Below are positions 1 to 6,854 of a stretch of DNA of 64,000 nucleotides, in pieces (position 1 is the first letter of the stretch; every line of letters starts with the position of its first letter). The translations under genes were made by a program, and so were the position numbers. The notes below the pieces were generated by a model, which saw only the letters and a program-made list of their open reading frames with translations, did not search any database and was not told the origin of the DNA. Source of the DNA: G965197405 sp965197405 (GTDB lineage: Bacteria; Chloroflexota; Dehalococcoidia; Lucifugimonadales; JAGWBF01); assembly GCA_965197405.1 (NCBI GenBank), contig OZ240206.1, forward strand, positions 2,728,001 through 2,792,000, written 5' to 3'.

Positions 1-1
1 G

Positions 2-223
2 TGTGACAGCCTTACCTGCCCCTACAGGTACAGAGTCTTTTTCACTCGTGGACCCGACGGCAGGAGACAGGCACGGCCTAACCCTGGGCAGGGCATCGTG
101 CCCGATGCCTCCGAAGTCAAGGCCCTGAGCCGGGCCGGTGCATGGGTTCAGGGCATGGCGGTCTGGGAAGCTGCAGCTATAGGCCAGCCAATTCCAGTGC
201 ATCCTTTAGCTTGGAAGGGTTGA
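2..223 (+). CDS. Possible 3' end of a gene cut by the window edge
   Basis: The frame starting at base 2 is open to a TGA at 221-223, giving about 73 codons with no start inside the window. The translation begins around CDSLTCPYRYRVFFTRGPDG and I recognise no family in it. Its last 45 bases overlap the 3' end of the glutaredoxin-like gene on the other strand. It may be the tail of a gene entering from the left, or chance. Codon usage in the first half looks reasonably coding, but there is no other support. Confidence 0.2.
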   Translation, partial: CDSLTCPYRYRVFFTRGPDGRRQARPNPGQGIVPDASEVKALSRAGAWVQGMAVWEAAAIGQPIPVHPLAWKG

Positions 224-413
224 ACCCCACCACTTTTTGGTCGTGGACCATCGTTACCGGCGTGGCCCGGTGTCCCATAGAGATGAGGTCACTTCTGGCC
301 TCCTCGTCCAAGGAAACGTTCCGCTCCGTGAATGGGACCCCTCTCTGTGAAAGAAACTCTTTCACCTTGTGGCAGGGGCCTCAACGCTCGGATGTGTAGA
401 CGATTATATCCAT
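177..413 (-). CDS. Glutaredoxin-like selenoprotein (UGPC redox motif, in-frame TGA)
   Basis: Reading from ATG at 413 gives MDIIVYTSER, then TGA at 383-381, then GPCHKVKEFLSQRG and a full glutaredoxin/NrdH-type tail with the cis-Pro segment ATPV and a GFNPSKL-like end, 78 codons in all. The TGA replaces exactly the first Cys of the CxxC dithiol site, giving UGPC with the second Cys kept. A GGAGGGAG ribosome site lies 5' of the ATG at 413. A strong hairpin follows the TGA (see separate entry). A standard caller would start at GTG 365 and lose the active site. Family knowledge: glutaredoxins reduce disulfides in the cytoplasm, and Sec-containing glutaredoxin-like proteins are known in bacteria. 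That TGA is read as Sec is inference. A nonsense mutation is the alternative, but it would not explain the hairpin. Confidence 0.72.
336..383 (-). promoter_or_regulatory. Candidate bacterial SECIS element
   Basis: Directly 3' of the TGA (383-381) the transcript can fold in two tiers. The lower stem pairs GGCCCCU (380-374) with AGGGGUC (342-336), 7 bp with one G-U. The upper stem pairs GUGAAAG (365-359) with CUUUCAC (353-347), 7 perfect bp closing the loop AGUUU (358-354). The apical loop starts 22 nt after the UGA and has G at its second position, as bacterial SECIS models expect. The element lies inside the coding sequence, as in bacterial selenoprotein mRNAs. Confidence 0.65.
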
Positions 414-597
414 TTAGATGATTCTCCCTCCAAGATTTGCTTGTGCCTGCTACATGAACCGGGATAGGTCCGCCCCGGCGGTGCGGCCTTTCCAAGCCCG
501 TGTCACCTCGCCCGTTCAGGGTGTAAGAGGACATTGATAGCACGTTATAGTCTACCCTAGTTGACGTGCTCTGACAACTCGCCGGCTGCAAGGGACA

Positions 598-751
598 GGG
601 CCTTTCAATTGTCACCCCGAGCGGAGCGAGGGGTCTAAAGTCCTTGCCTTCTTAGGCGTGCTGCTATCCAAGCATTTTTAGATTCCTCGCTGCGCTCGGA
701 ATGACACGCGGCGGGGGCCTGTATTTATCTGGCGTGAGAATTGAAAGACCC
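598..751 (+). repeat. 154-bp intergenic repeat with terminal inverted repeats, copy 1
   Basis: The element begins GGGCCTTTCAATT and ends AATTGAAAGACCC, near-perfect inverted ends. Inside are two further inverted blocks, GTCACCCCGAGCGGAGCGAG and its partner TCGCTGCGCTCGGAATGACA. A second 154-bp copy in reverse orientation lies at 5470-5623 (about 92% identical by eye), with more diverged copies at 6721-6850 and 24957-25150. The structure is MITE-like or REP-like. It fills most of the gap between 414 and 782; I see no gene there. Confidence 0.8.
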
Positions 752-782
752 TGCTGAACAGGGGCGCTGCGGTTGAGTCCGG

Positions 783-2036
783 CTAGCCGGACTTTCTCAG
801 TCGTGCCGCCTCAGACTCATAGAGGACTCCGTCGTCGGTGAGCGTCCGCACCTCATCGAGGGACAGGCTCAGGTAGGTGCTCAGGACCTCAAAGTTATGC
901 TCGCCCAGCTGTGGCGCGGGGCCCCGGACTCGTGTCTCCGCCTCGGAGAACTTGTAGGGCGGCGCCACCACCTCTATAGGCCCCAGCTCCGGATATTCCA
1001 CCTCCTGGAAGGTGCCCCTGGCACGAAAGTGCGGGTGCTTCAGGATGTCCCCCTGGGAGAGAACAGGCCCCGAGGGGATGCGCGCCTCGGCCAGGGCAGC
1101 AAGGGCCGCCTCGTCGTCGGAGACCGTTTGGAGCCACTCTTCGACGACGGCGACCACCTCCTCGCTGCGGTCTATCCTGTCGTCGTCGGTCCTGTAGCGA
1201 GGGTCTTCGATAAGCTCCGGGCGGTCCATGAGCACGCACAACCTGCCCCATGCGCTGTCTGGGCCCTGGTTTGTGGCCTGGATAGATATGTAGCCATCCT
1301 TGGCCTTTAGCACGCCCATAGGGAAGGTATAGCTGTTCTGCTTCCCGTTCCTGAAATGTACGGCAGCGCCCTTGTTCGCGGCGACGTAGGGCATCCCCAG
1401 AGAGTCCAGAAAAAGGACGCTTTCAATCATGGATAGGTCTATGTGCTGGCCCACGCCCGTCCGCTGGCGATGGAACAGAGCATAACCGACGGCTAGGGCT
1501 CCGGTCAGGCCGGTCATGGTGTCGCCGATGCCGCCGCCGATGGTGTAGGGAGCGCCCCCGCGTTCCCCGGTCATCCAGTTGAGTCCGCTCATGGCCTGGG
1601 CAATCGGGTCGGTGCAGACATGGTCAGGGTTATCCTTCAGTCCCTCCTGGCCGTACCCTGTCATTGAACACATGATAATGCTTGGATTCAGAGCACGGAG
1701 ACTGGGATAGTCCAGGCCGTAGCTCCGCACGACGTGGGGGGTGAAGTTCTCCACGAAGACATCCATCTTCTTAACCAGAGCGTGGACAATCTCCGGCCCT
1801 CGGGGGTGCTTGAGGTCTACGCACAAGCTCTTCTTCCCACCGTTCAGGTGCAGGTACGGCACCCCGTACCTTGTCGGGAGCGAGTCGGGGGAGAACCGCC
1901 CCGGCTCATCCTTCATGGGCCGCTCAACCTTGACGACATCCGCCCCCATATCGGCCATGATGCGACTGCAAAAGGGGCCTACAAACGCTGTGGTGAAGTC
2001 CAGGACTTTAATGCCTTCCAGTAACGCCATTGTCAT
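783..2036 (-). CDS. CaiB/BaiF family (class III) CoA transferase
   Basis: A 417-residue protein of usual family length. It starts MTMALLEGIKVLDFTTAFVG with the class III N-terminal pattern (GIKVLDF, then VGPFCSRIMADMGADVVKVE). The conserved nucleotide-loop region and the GDTMTGLTGA segment holding the catalytic Asp are present. The start at 2036 has AAGGAG eight bases upstream. Family role: moves CoA between a carboxylic acid and an acyl-CoA in the cytoplasm (formyl-CoA, carnitine, succinate/mesaconate and other substrates). The substrate cannot be read from sequence. It stands alone between a repeat and a divergent-looking spacer. Confidence 0.9.
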   Translation of the reverse strand: MTMALLEGIKVLDFTTAFVGPFCSRIMADMGADVVKVERPMKDEPGRFSPDSLPTRYGVPYLHLNGGKKSLCVDLKHPRGPEIVHALVKKMDVFVENFTPHVVRSYGLDYPSLRALNPSIIMCSMTGYGQEGLKDNPDHVCTDPIAQAMSGLNWMTGERGGAPYTIGGGIGDTMTGLTGALAVGYALFHRQRTGVGQHIDLSMIESVLFLDSLGMPYVAANKGAAVHFRNGKQNSYTFPMGVLKAKDGYISIQATNQGPDSAWGRLCVLMDRPELIEDPRYRTDDDRIDRSEEVVAVVEEWLQTVSDDEAALAALAEARIPSGPVLSQGDILKHPHFRARGTFQEVEYPELGPIEVVAPPYKFSEAETRVRGPAPQLGEHNFEVLSTYLSLSLDEVRTLTDDGVLYESEAARLRKSG

Positions 2037-2158
2037 AAGCCGTACTCCTTGATTCCGGGGGCGAAATCATTGCTGCGCCAGCGCCTTGAAATAGCCTGGG
2101 ACCAGGTAGCTAGAACCTGGTCCCAGGCCTGTTCTTCAGTAGGAGGGCGCAGGGGTTA

Positions 2159-4090
2159 TTACTCCGATGCCGGCGCCAGCCACTCATGCTCGTGCTTGAA
2201 GCACTTGTATACGGTATCGCACTTGTGGAAGTGCCCGATTTCCGTCTTCACCCTGTTGCTTACTATAGTACCCCAGCCTCTCTCGGAGTACTCCATGTAA
2301 CCGGGGGCCTTCCTCAGCACCGCCCGCTGCATCTCGTGGACAAGCTCCAGGCGCTTCTGGGGGTCTAGCTCCCGTGTCTGCTGGTTGAAGAGCGCCGTAA
2401 CCTCCGGGTCTGTCCACCGCGCGAAGTTCCTGGTCCCCTCCATGTACGCGCCCGAGAATCGGTCGTCAGCATCGAGAATCGTCGGGGCACCGCCCATCAT
2501 GCTCACTTGGAAGTCCCCGTTTACCAACGAGTTAATGGTGGAGGAGAGTTCCTGGTTCCGGACCTCCAAGTCTATGTATATTTCCCTCATCTGCTCCTTG
2601 ACCACCACGGCTATATCCGGCCATTCGAATATGATGGGTGCGGTATATAAGGCGCTGAGCATATTATTCTCGTCGTAGCCGGCGGCCCTCATCAGGCTTT
2701 GGGCTTCAGCTATGTCATCGGGGTGCTTCATGCCGTCCAGCTGCCTGTAGCCTGGGAAGGTCAGCAGTTCCTCCATGGGCAGCGCCCAAGGGCTCAACTG
2801 CTCCAGCGGCGCGCCGACACTCCAGAACCCCAGCCCGAAACCGTCGGTAATGGCGTGACGGTCCATGGCCAGGAACATGGCCCTCCTTATCCTTTCATCG
2901 TCGAAAGGCTCGGCGTTAACGTTGACTATGACATGCAGTGATGCCGTTCCACCGCCCGAATAGATTCCGAACCTGTCCATGAAGTCCCGGTCTTCCTCGA
3001 GTCTGAGGATGTCCTCGGGGCTCAGCTGGTTGACCGTGGAGATGTTCGCCAGGACGCGCTCGGTCTTGAAGGCCGCTATCTCGGTGCCTTTGTCCGTTAT
3101 GATGTGGCCCCTGAACCCGTCGTAGTAAGGACGCCCTTCCTTGAAATAGTTCCGGTTCTTCTCAAACTCGTAGACGCTGCCGATGGTCCAACTCACCGGA
3201 TAGAAGGGGCCTGAGCCTACGGTATTGCTCTCGAACTTCTCCATGTCTAACCCTGTCTCCACGTGATGCTTGGGCAGTATTTTGAACCAGACCGCAGGGA
3301 CGAACTGGATGAACGCCGCCGATGGGAACAGCAAATTTACCTCTACCGTGTATTTGTCTATCTTCTCCACAGTGTCTATATATACTCTGAGGCGGCTCAC
3401 GTGGGGCCTTTTACCGGGCTCTATCATACGGAGAAGGCTGAATACCACGTCGTCCGACGTGACCTCTGTGCCATCCGTCCACATAACCCCTTCATTGAGG
3501 TGGAAGGTGTAGGTAAGACCATCTTCGCTCACCACCCAGCTTTTGGCGAGGTCGGGTATGATCTCGGTGGAGTTGACGGGGTTGTACTCCAGCAACTGGT
3601 TATACATTGTGCCGCCGCCCTGGATGTCCTCCAGGATACTGGCCGCGTGGGGGTCCCAGGTGCTGGGCTGTCCGACCTGGGCCGAGTAGGGCATAATCCC
3701 GCCATACTGTGGCACGAGGCCGACGGCAGTAGGCTCCGGCGCGAGCGTAGCCGTTGCCAGCGGCGCCTGGGTGGGGGCCGGGCCCATGGCCGTAGGCTCC
3801 GGTGCGGCGCTGGTGGCCTCCATCATGGCCGTAGGCTCCGGTGCGGCGCTGGTGGCCTCCATCATGGCCGTAGGCTCCGGTGCGGCGCTGGTGGCCTCCA
3901 TCATGGCCGTAGGCTCCGGTGCGGCGCTGGTGGCCTCCATCATAGTCGTAGGCTCCGGTGCGGCGCTGGTGGCCGTCGCCTCAGGGGTGGGTGCATCCTC
4001 TCCTCCGCAGGCCACTGCTACCACCGTCAGGAGTGCCAACAGCGGTATGAAGACCAACCACTTGGGCTTGAGCAACCGGTAACATGACAT
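2159..4090 (-). CDS. ABC transporter family-5 substrate-binding lipoprotein (peptide/opine type)
   Basis: A 643-residue exported protein. Residues 1-28 form a lipoprotein signal with the lipobox VAVAC (Cys28), followed by a low-complexity linker of five EPTAMMEATSAAP units (about residues 36-100). The remainder is an SBP_bac_5 domain, with GGIMPYSAQVGQPSTWDPHA near its start, the YTFHLNEGVMWTDGTEVTSDDVVFS-type motif and AMDRHAITDG. It binds oligopeptides or similar solutes outside the membrane for a DppBCDF-type importer. No permease or ATPase genes lie next to it, so its partners are elsewhere. GGGAGG precedes the ATG at 4090. Confidence 0.92.
   Translation of the reverse strand: MSCYRLLKPKWLVFIPLLALLTVVAVACGGEDAPTPEATATSAAPEPTTMMEATSAAPEPTAMMEATSAAPEPTAMMEATSAAPEPTAMMEATSAAPEPTAMGPAPTQAPLATATLAPEPTAVGLVPQYGGIMPYSAQVGQPSTWDPHAASILEDIQGGGTMYNQLLEYNPVNSTEIIPDLAKSWVVSEDGLTYTFHLNEGVMWTDGTEVTSDDVVFSLLRMIEPGKRPHVSRLRVYIDTVEKIDKYTVEVNLLFPSAAFIQFVPAVWFKILPKHHVETGLDMEKFESNTVGSGPFYPVSWTIGSVYEFEKNRNYFKEGRPYYDGFRGHIITDKGTEIAAFKTERVLANISTVNQLSPEDILRLEEDRDFMDRFGIYSGGGTASLHVIVNVNAEPFDDERIRRAMFLAMDRHAITDGFGLGFWSVGAPLEQLSPWALPMEELLTFPGYRQLDGMKHPDDIAEAQSLMRAAGYDENNMLSALYTAPIIFEWPDIAVVVKEQMREIYIDLEVRNQELSSTINSLVNGDFQVSMMGGAPTILDADDRFSGAYMEGTRNFARWTDPEVTALFNQQTRELDPQKRLELVHEMQRAVLRKAPGYMEYSERGWGTIVSNRVKTEIGHFHKCDTVYKCFKHEHEWLAPASE
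3789..3976 (-). repeat. Five 39-bp tandem repeats coding the lipoprotein linker
   Basis: Five units of 39 bp start at 3789, 3828, 3867, 3906 and 3945. The first four are almost identical in DNA; the last has one early change (gtcgta) and a diverged end. Each codes 13 residues (EPTAMMEATSAAP), so copy-number change keeps the frame and only lengthens the tether between the lipid anchor and the binding domain. Confidence 0.9.
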
Positions 4091-4216
4091 AGTCTCGCCT
4101 CCCTGGATTTACGTAATATATCCGTATCGGGGGTTGGGAGACCGGGGGGTTAACGGGTCCGTCTGGAACAGCCCATATACTATCAACTTTCTACAGCCCT
4201 GTCCAGCCCCGCAGGG

Positions 4217-5364
4217 CTATCGCATGGAAAGGTTGGCGAATTGAGTTAGCATGGTGACCAGGAATGCGTTGTCCCATCCAGCCCGTTTGAGCTTGCCCCG
4301 CATTGACCCTTTGGAGGGTTCCAACCGGGCTAGATTCAAGGCTAATCTTCGAAGCAAAGCCAGGTTCTCGGCACAATTCCCCTTGCGGTTTCTGGCTTGG
4401 TCCTCGTTGAACACCACGTCCAGACTCCAATGGAGTTGGTTCTCGATGCCCCAATGGCTACGCACGATGTCGTTGAACCGCTCCGGCGTAAAGAGTTGGC
4501 TCATCAGGTAGTAACGTGTCTCTACACTGGTCCGGTCATACAGATGACGACTGGCGGTCACCTTACCTATTGCTTTCAAGCCGGGCCAGTGGTGTATATC
4601 CTGCAGCCAAGCGACGTCGCCACTCACGCTGGCGGTGTGGGTCTCGACTCGGCCGTGCCCTTTGCTCACCTCGGTAGCCTGAGCCAAGGGAGTGCCCGGG
4701 TCATCCAGGAACAAACGCACCTCGTCGTTCAAGGTTCCCTGATTGCCCTTGAGGGCCAGTACGTAGTCCGCCGGTTGCTCTCTTACCAGTTGGGCCACCT
4801 GGCGTTGACAGTGCATGGCATCGGCGGTGACCACCGTCCCCGATAAAGACAGCAGTTCCAAGAGCTTGGGTACGGCGGTGATCTCGTTGGATTTGCCCTC
4901 CACGGCCAGTTGGCCCAGCACCAGCCGCTGCTCCGCAGCCCAAGCGCTGACCAGATGCAACGGGGAGGTCCCTTCCGCCCGGTCGTAGGACCGGCGCAGG
5001 GTCTTCCCGTCTAGGGCCACCACTCCTTGGCAACCTTGGGCGAACTGTTCCATGAAGCCCAGAAACCAGGTGTGGAACGCCTCCGGGTCCAGCAACCGGA
5101 ACACTCGGGAGAAGAGCCTGCCCCCGCGAAAGCGGGGGTGTCGTGGCTGGGAATCCCGTTTTCCAGCTTCAGAAAGCGCTCAAGAAACTCGCGCTTCGCT
5201 CGCCCAAACAGGGCCATGTCGGTGCAGGTTTCCCCACCGCACAACAGAGTGCACAGGGCTATAACCAGTATGTCGTGCAACGAGTGATGCTGGCCGCTGA
5301 CCCTCCGTGGGTCGTTCAGACCCTCAAACACATTCTCCATTTCCCCCATCACGCCTTCCTCCAC
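4217..5364 (-). pseudogene. ISAs1-family transposase, frameshifted by a palindromic insert
   Basis: The N-terminal part (5364 down to about 5137) reads MEEGVMGEMENVFEGL and onwards to LENGIPSHDT, the DDE_Tnp_1-associated domain. The catalytic part (to 4217) runs from RVFRLLDPEAFHTWF with acidic residues in VVALDGKTLRRSYDR, VVTADAMHCQ and HWGIENQLHWSLDV. The frames differ. Removing the 23 bases 5114-5136 rejoins SHDT to FSRVFRLL, the usual family sequence. A transposase of about 375 residues would result. The stop codon lies inside the left terminal repeat. As it stands, the element is probably not autonomous. Confidence 0.88.
5114..5138. repeat. Palindromic CCCGCGAAAGCGGG insert inside the transposase
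   Basis: The perfect palindrome CCCCCGCGAAAGCGGGGG occupies 5121-5138 and forms most of a 23-bp insert (5114-5136) that breaks the transposase frame. The same core occurs in intergenic palindromes at 43903-43968 and 46553-46623, and a weaker form near 31395-31425. It looks like a REP-type unit that moved into the IS. Confidence 0.75.
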
Positions 5365-5469
5365 CCAATTGCCTAACTTCTGCTACCTATCCTCGGCAGC
5401 CCTTTTCTATTCTAATCACCCTCTATTTCCTCATGCGATAGCCCTGTCCAGCCCCGTCAATGGCCTTGC

Positions 5470-5623
5470 AGGGTCTTTCAATTCTCGACGCCGGGTGAAT
5501 ACAGGTCTCCGCCGCGTGTCGTTCCGAGCGCAGCGAGGAATCTAAAATGCTTGGATAGCAGCACGTCTAAGAAGGCAAGGACATTAGACCCCTCGCTCCG
5601 CTCGGGGTGACAATTGAAAGGCC
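5470..5623 (-). repeat. 154-bp intergenic repeat with terminal inverted repeats, copy 2 (inverted)
   Basis: This is the reverse complement of the 598-751 copy at about 92% identity by eye, with the same length and the same ends (GGGTCTTTCAATT ... AATTGAAAGGCC). The two copies bracket the CoA transferase, the binding protein and the ISAs1 element as inverted repeats about 4.7 kb apart. The gap 5457-5758 contains this repeat and the leader of the next gene. Confidence 0.8.
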
Positions 5624-5758
5624 TTGAATGGGCTTGGACGGCTGGCCAGTCCGGAGTCCAGGCAAGCTGGCGCGTCCCGAAGATTGACAGCATTGGGCGT
5701 ACCGGCTACACTCGCTTCTACCCTTTGACCCTTTTATATTCATCTGGAGGAGGAAACC

Positions 5759-6649
5759 GTGAAGGTAGGGATTTTCTCGTTCTTTACCGGGTACGCGGTG
5801 GACACGGCCCTGTGGGCGAAGCGGGCGGAAGAGCTGGGTTTCGAGTCCATCTGGCTCCCGGAGCATCCGGTCATGCCGGCAGGCTCTCTCACGCCCTTTC
5901 CGTGGTCCGAGGACAGCGTCATTCCCCGTGAGTACGGCGAGATAGCGGACCCCTTCGTCGGTCTGGCGATGGCCGCCGCCGTTACTACCACCATAAAGCT
6001 GGGCACGGCCATCTGCCTTGTCCCGGAGAGAAATCCCCTGCTCCTGGCCAAGGAGATTGCCACGCTGGACCACTTCTCCGGGGGACGCTTCATCTTCGGC
6101 ATCGGGGCCGGCTGGAACAGGGAGGAAACCGAGGTCATGGGGGGCGACTTCGACCACCGATGGACTCAGACCCGGGACGCTATCCTGGCGATGAAAGAGC
6201 TCTGGACCAAGGACCCGGCCGAATACCACGGGGCTTACTATAATTTCCCGCCGCTGCGGTACTTCCCCAAGCCGGCTCAAAAGCCCCATCCTCCTGTCCT
6301 GCTGGGCAGCAACGCCAGGAACACGTTCAAGCGAATCGTGGAGTGGGGCGACGGTTGGCTGCCCCACGGACCGACGACAGTGGAGCAGATAAAGCAGGGC
6401 CGGATTACCCTGGACCGCATGGCCGAAGAGGCCGGGCGGGACCCGGCCTCCATCCAGGTCACCGCTTTTGGGATGCCTGGCAATTTGCACAGGGACCGTG
6501 CCGTCGTCGAGGAGCTGGAGGAGGGCGGCATAGACAGGGTTGTCACCTGGCTGACGACCCGAAACCCGGACGAAGGCCCGTGGCCCATCGCCAGGGAGCC
6601 GGAGGAGGCCCTCGCCAACCTGGAGGAGACGGCGCGGCTGATGCTGTGA
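5759..6649 (+). CDS. LLM-class (luciferase-like) F420-dependent oxidoreductase
   Basis: A 296-residue TIM-barrel protein. It opens MKVGIFSFFTGYAVDTALWA, followed by ELGFESIWLPEHPVMP, IKLGTAICLVPERNP, the hallmark GGRFIFGIGAGWNREE and PPVLLGSNA. This matches the F420-dependent luciferase-like subgroup with about 300 residues. The GTG start has GGAGGAGGAAACC just upstream. Such enzymes transfer hydride or oxygenate organic substrates with reduced F420 or FMN in the cytoplasm; the substrate is unknown. No F420 synthesis gene is in the window, so cofactor choice rests on family resemblance. Confidence 0.88.
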   Translation: MKVGIFSFFTGYAVDTALWAKRAEELGFESIWLPEHPVMPAGSLTPFPWSEDSVIPREYGEIADPFVGLAMAAAVTTTIKLGTAICLVPERNPLLLAKEIATLDHFSGGRFIFGIGAGWNREETEVMGGDFDHRWTQTRDAILAMKELWTKDPAEYHGAYYNFPPLRYFPKPAQKPHPPVLLGSNARNTFKRIVEWGDGWLPHGPTTVEQIKQGRITLDRMAEEAGRDPASIQVTAFGMPGNLHRDRAVVEELEEGGIDRVVTWLTTRNPDEGPWPIAREPEEALANLEETARLML

Positions 6650-6720
6650 CGGGCTGTGGCCCCAACCCAGCCGCCGCCCCTCCTTCTAAGCTCACGTCGA
6701 GCCGCGACGGGCTAGTCTAA

Positions 6721-6850
6721 GGGGTTTTTAATTGTCACCCAGAACGAAGTGAGGGGTCTAAAATCCCTCTTGAAAGTCAAGGCTGGATCTCCGACCAAGA
6801 GCTTTAGATTCTTCGTCGCTTCGCTCCTCAGAATGACAATTAGAAGACTC
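6721..6850 (+). repeat. Diverged copy of the TIR intergenic repeat, copy 3
   Basis: It shares the inner inverted blocks of the 154-bp family (TTGTCACCC...GAGGGGTCTAAA and TTTAGATTC...CTCAGAATGACAA) but is shorter and more diverged. It lies between the converging LLM oxidoreductase and D-aminoacylase-like genes, where it could form a hairpin that helps end both transcripts. Confidence 0.65.
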
Positions 6851-6854
6851 TGGG

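Larger units (their letters stand above)
4212..5446 (-). mobile_element. ISAs1-family insertion sequence with 10-bp target duplication
   Basis: A 1235-bp element. The perfect 15-bp terminal inverted repeats are CAGGGCTATCGCATG (4212-4226) and its complement (5432-5446). It is flanked by direct repeats TCCAGCCCCG at 4202-4211 and 5447-5456, the 10-bp target duplication expected of this family. It carries one transposase gene on the minus strand, now broken by a 23-bp insert (5114-5136). Intact ends and duplication show a fairly recent arrival. It landed 23 bp from the intergenic repeat at 5470-5623. Confidence 0.92.

Noticed and set aside
177..365. Reading the glutaredoxin gene as a 62-residue protein from GTG 365
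   Set aside because: It would lack the CxxC motif and the first beta strand, has no ribosome site at the right distance, and ignores a good start with a complete active site 48 bases upstream.
3783..3990. CRISPR-like array at the 39-bp repeats
   Set aside because: The units are directly adjacent with no spacers and encode a protein linker.
4217..5104. Complete, functional transposase in the first IS
   Set aside because: The N-terminal domain is in another frame because of the 23-bp insert.
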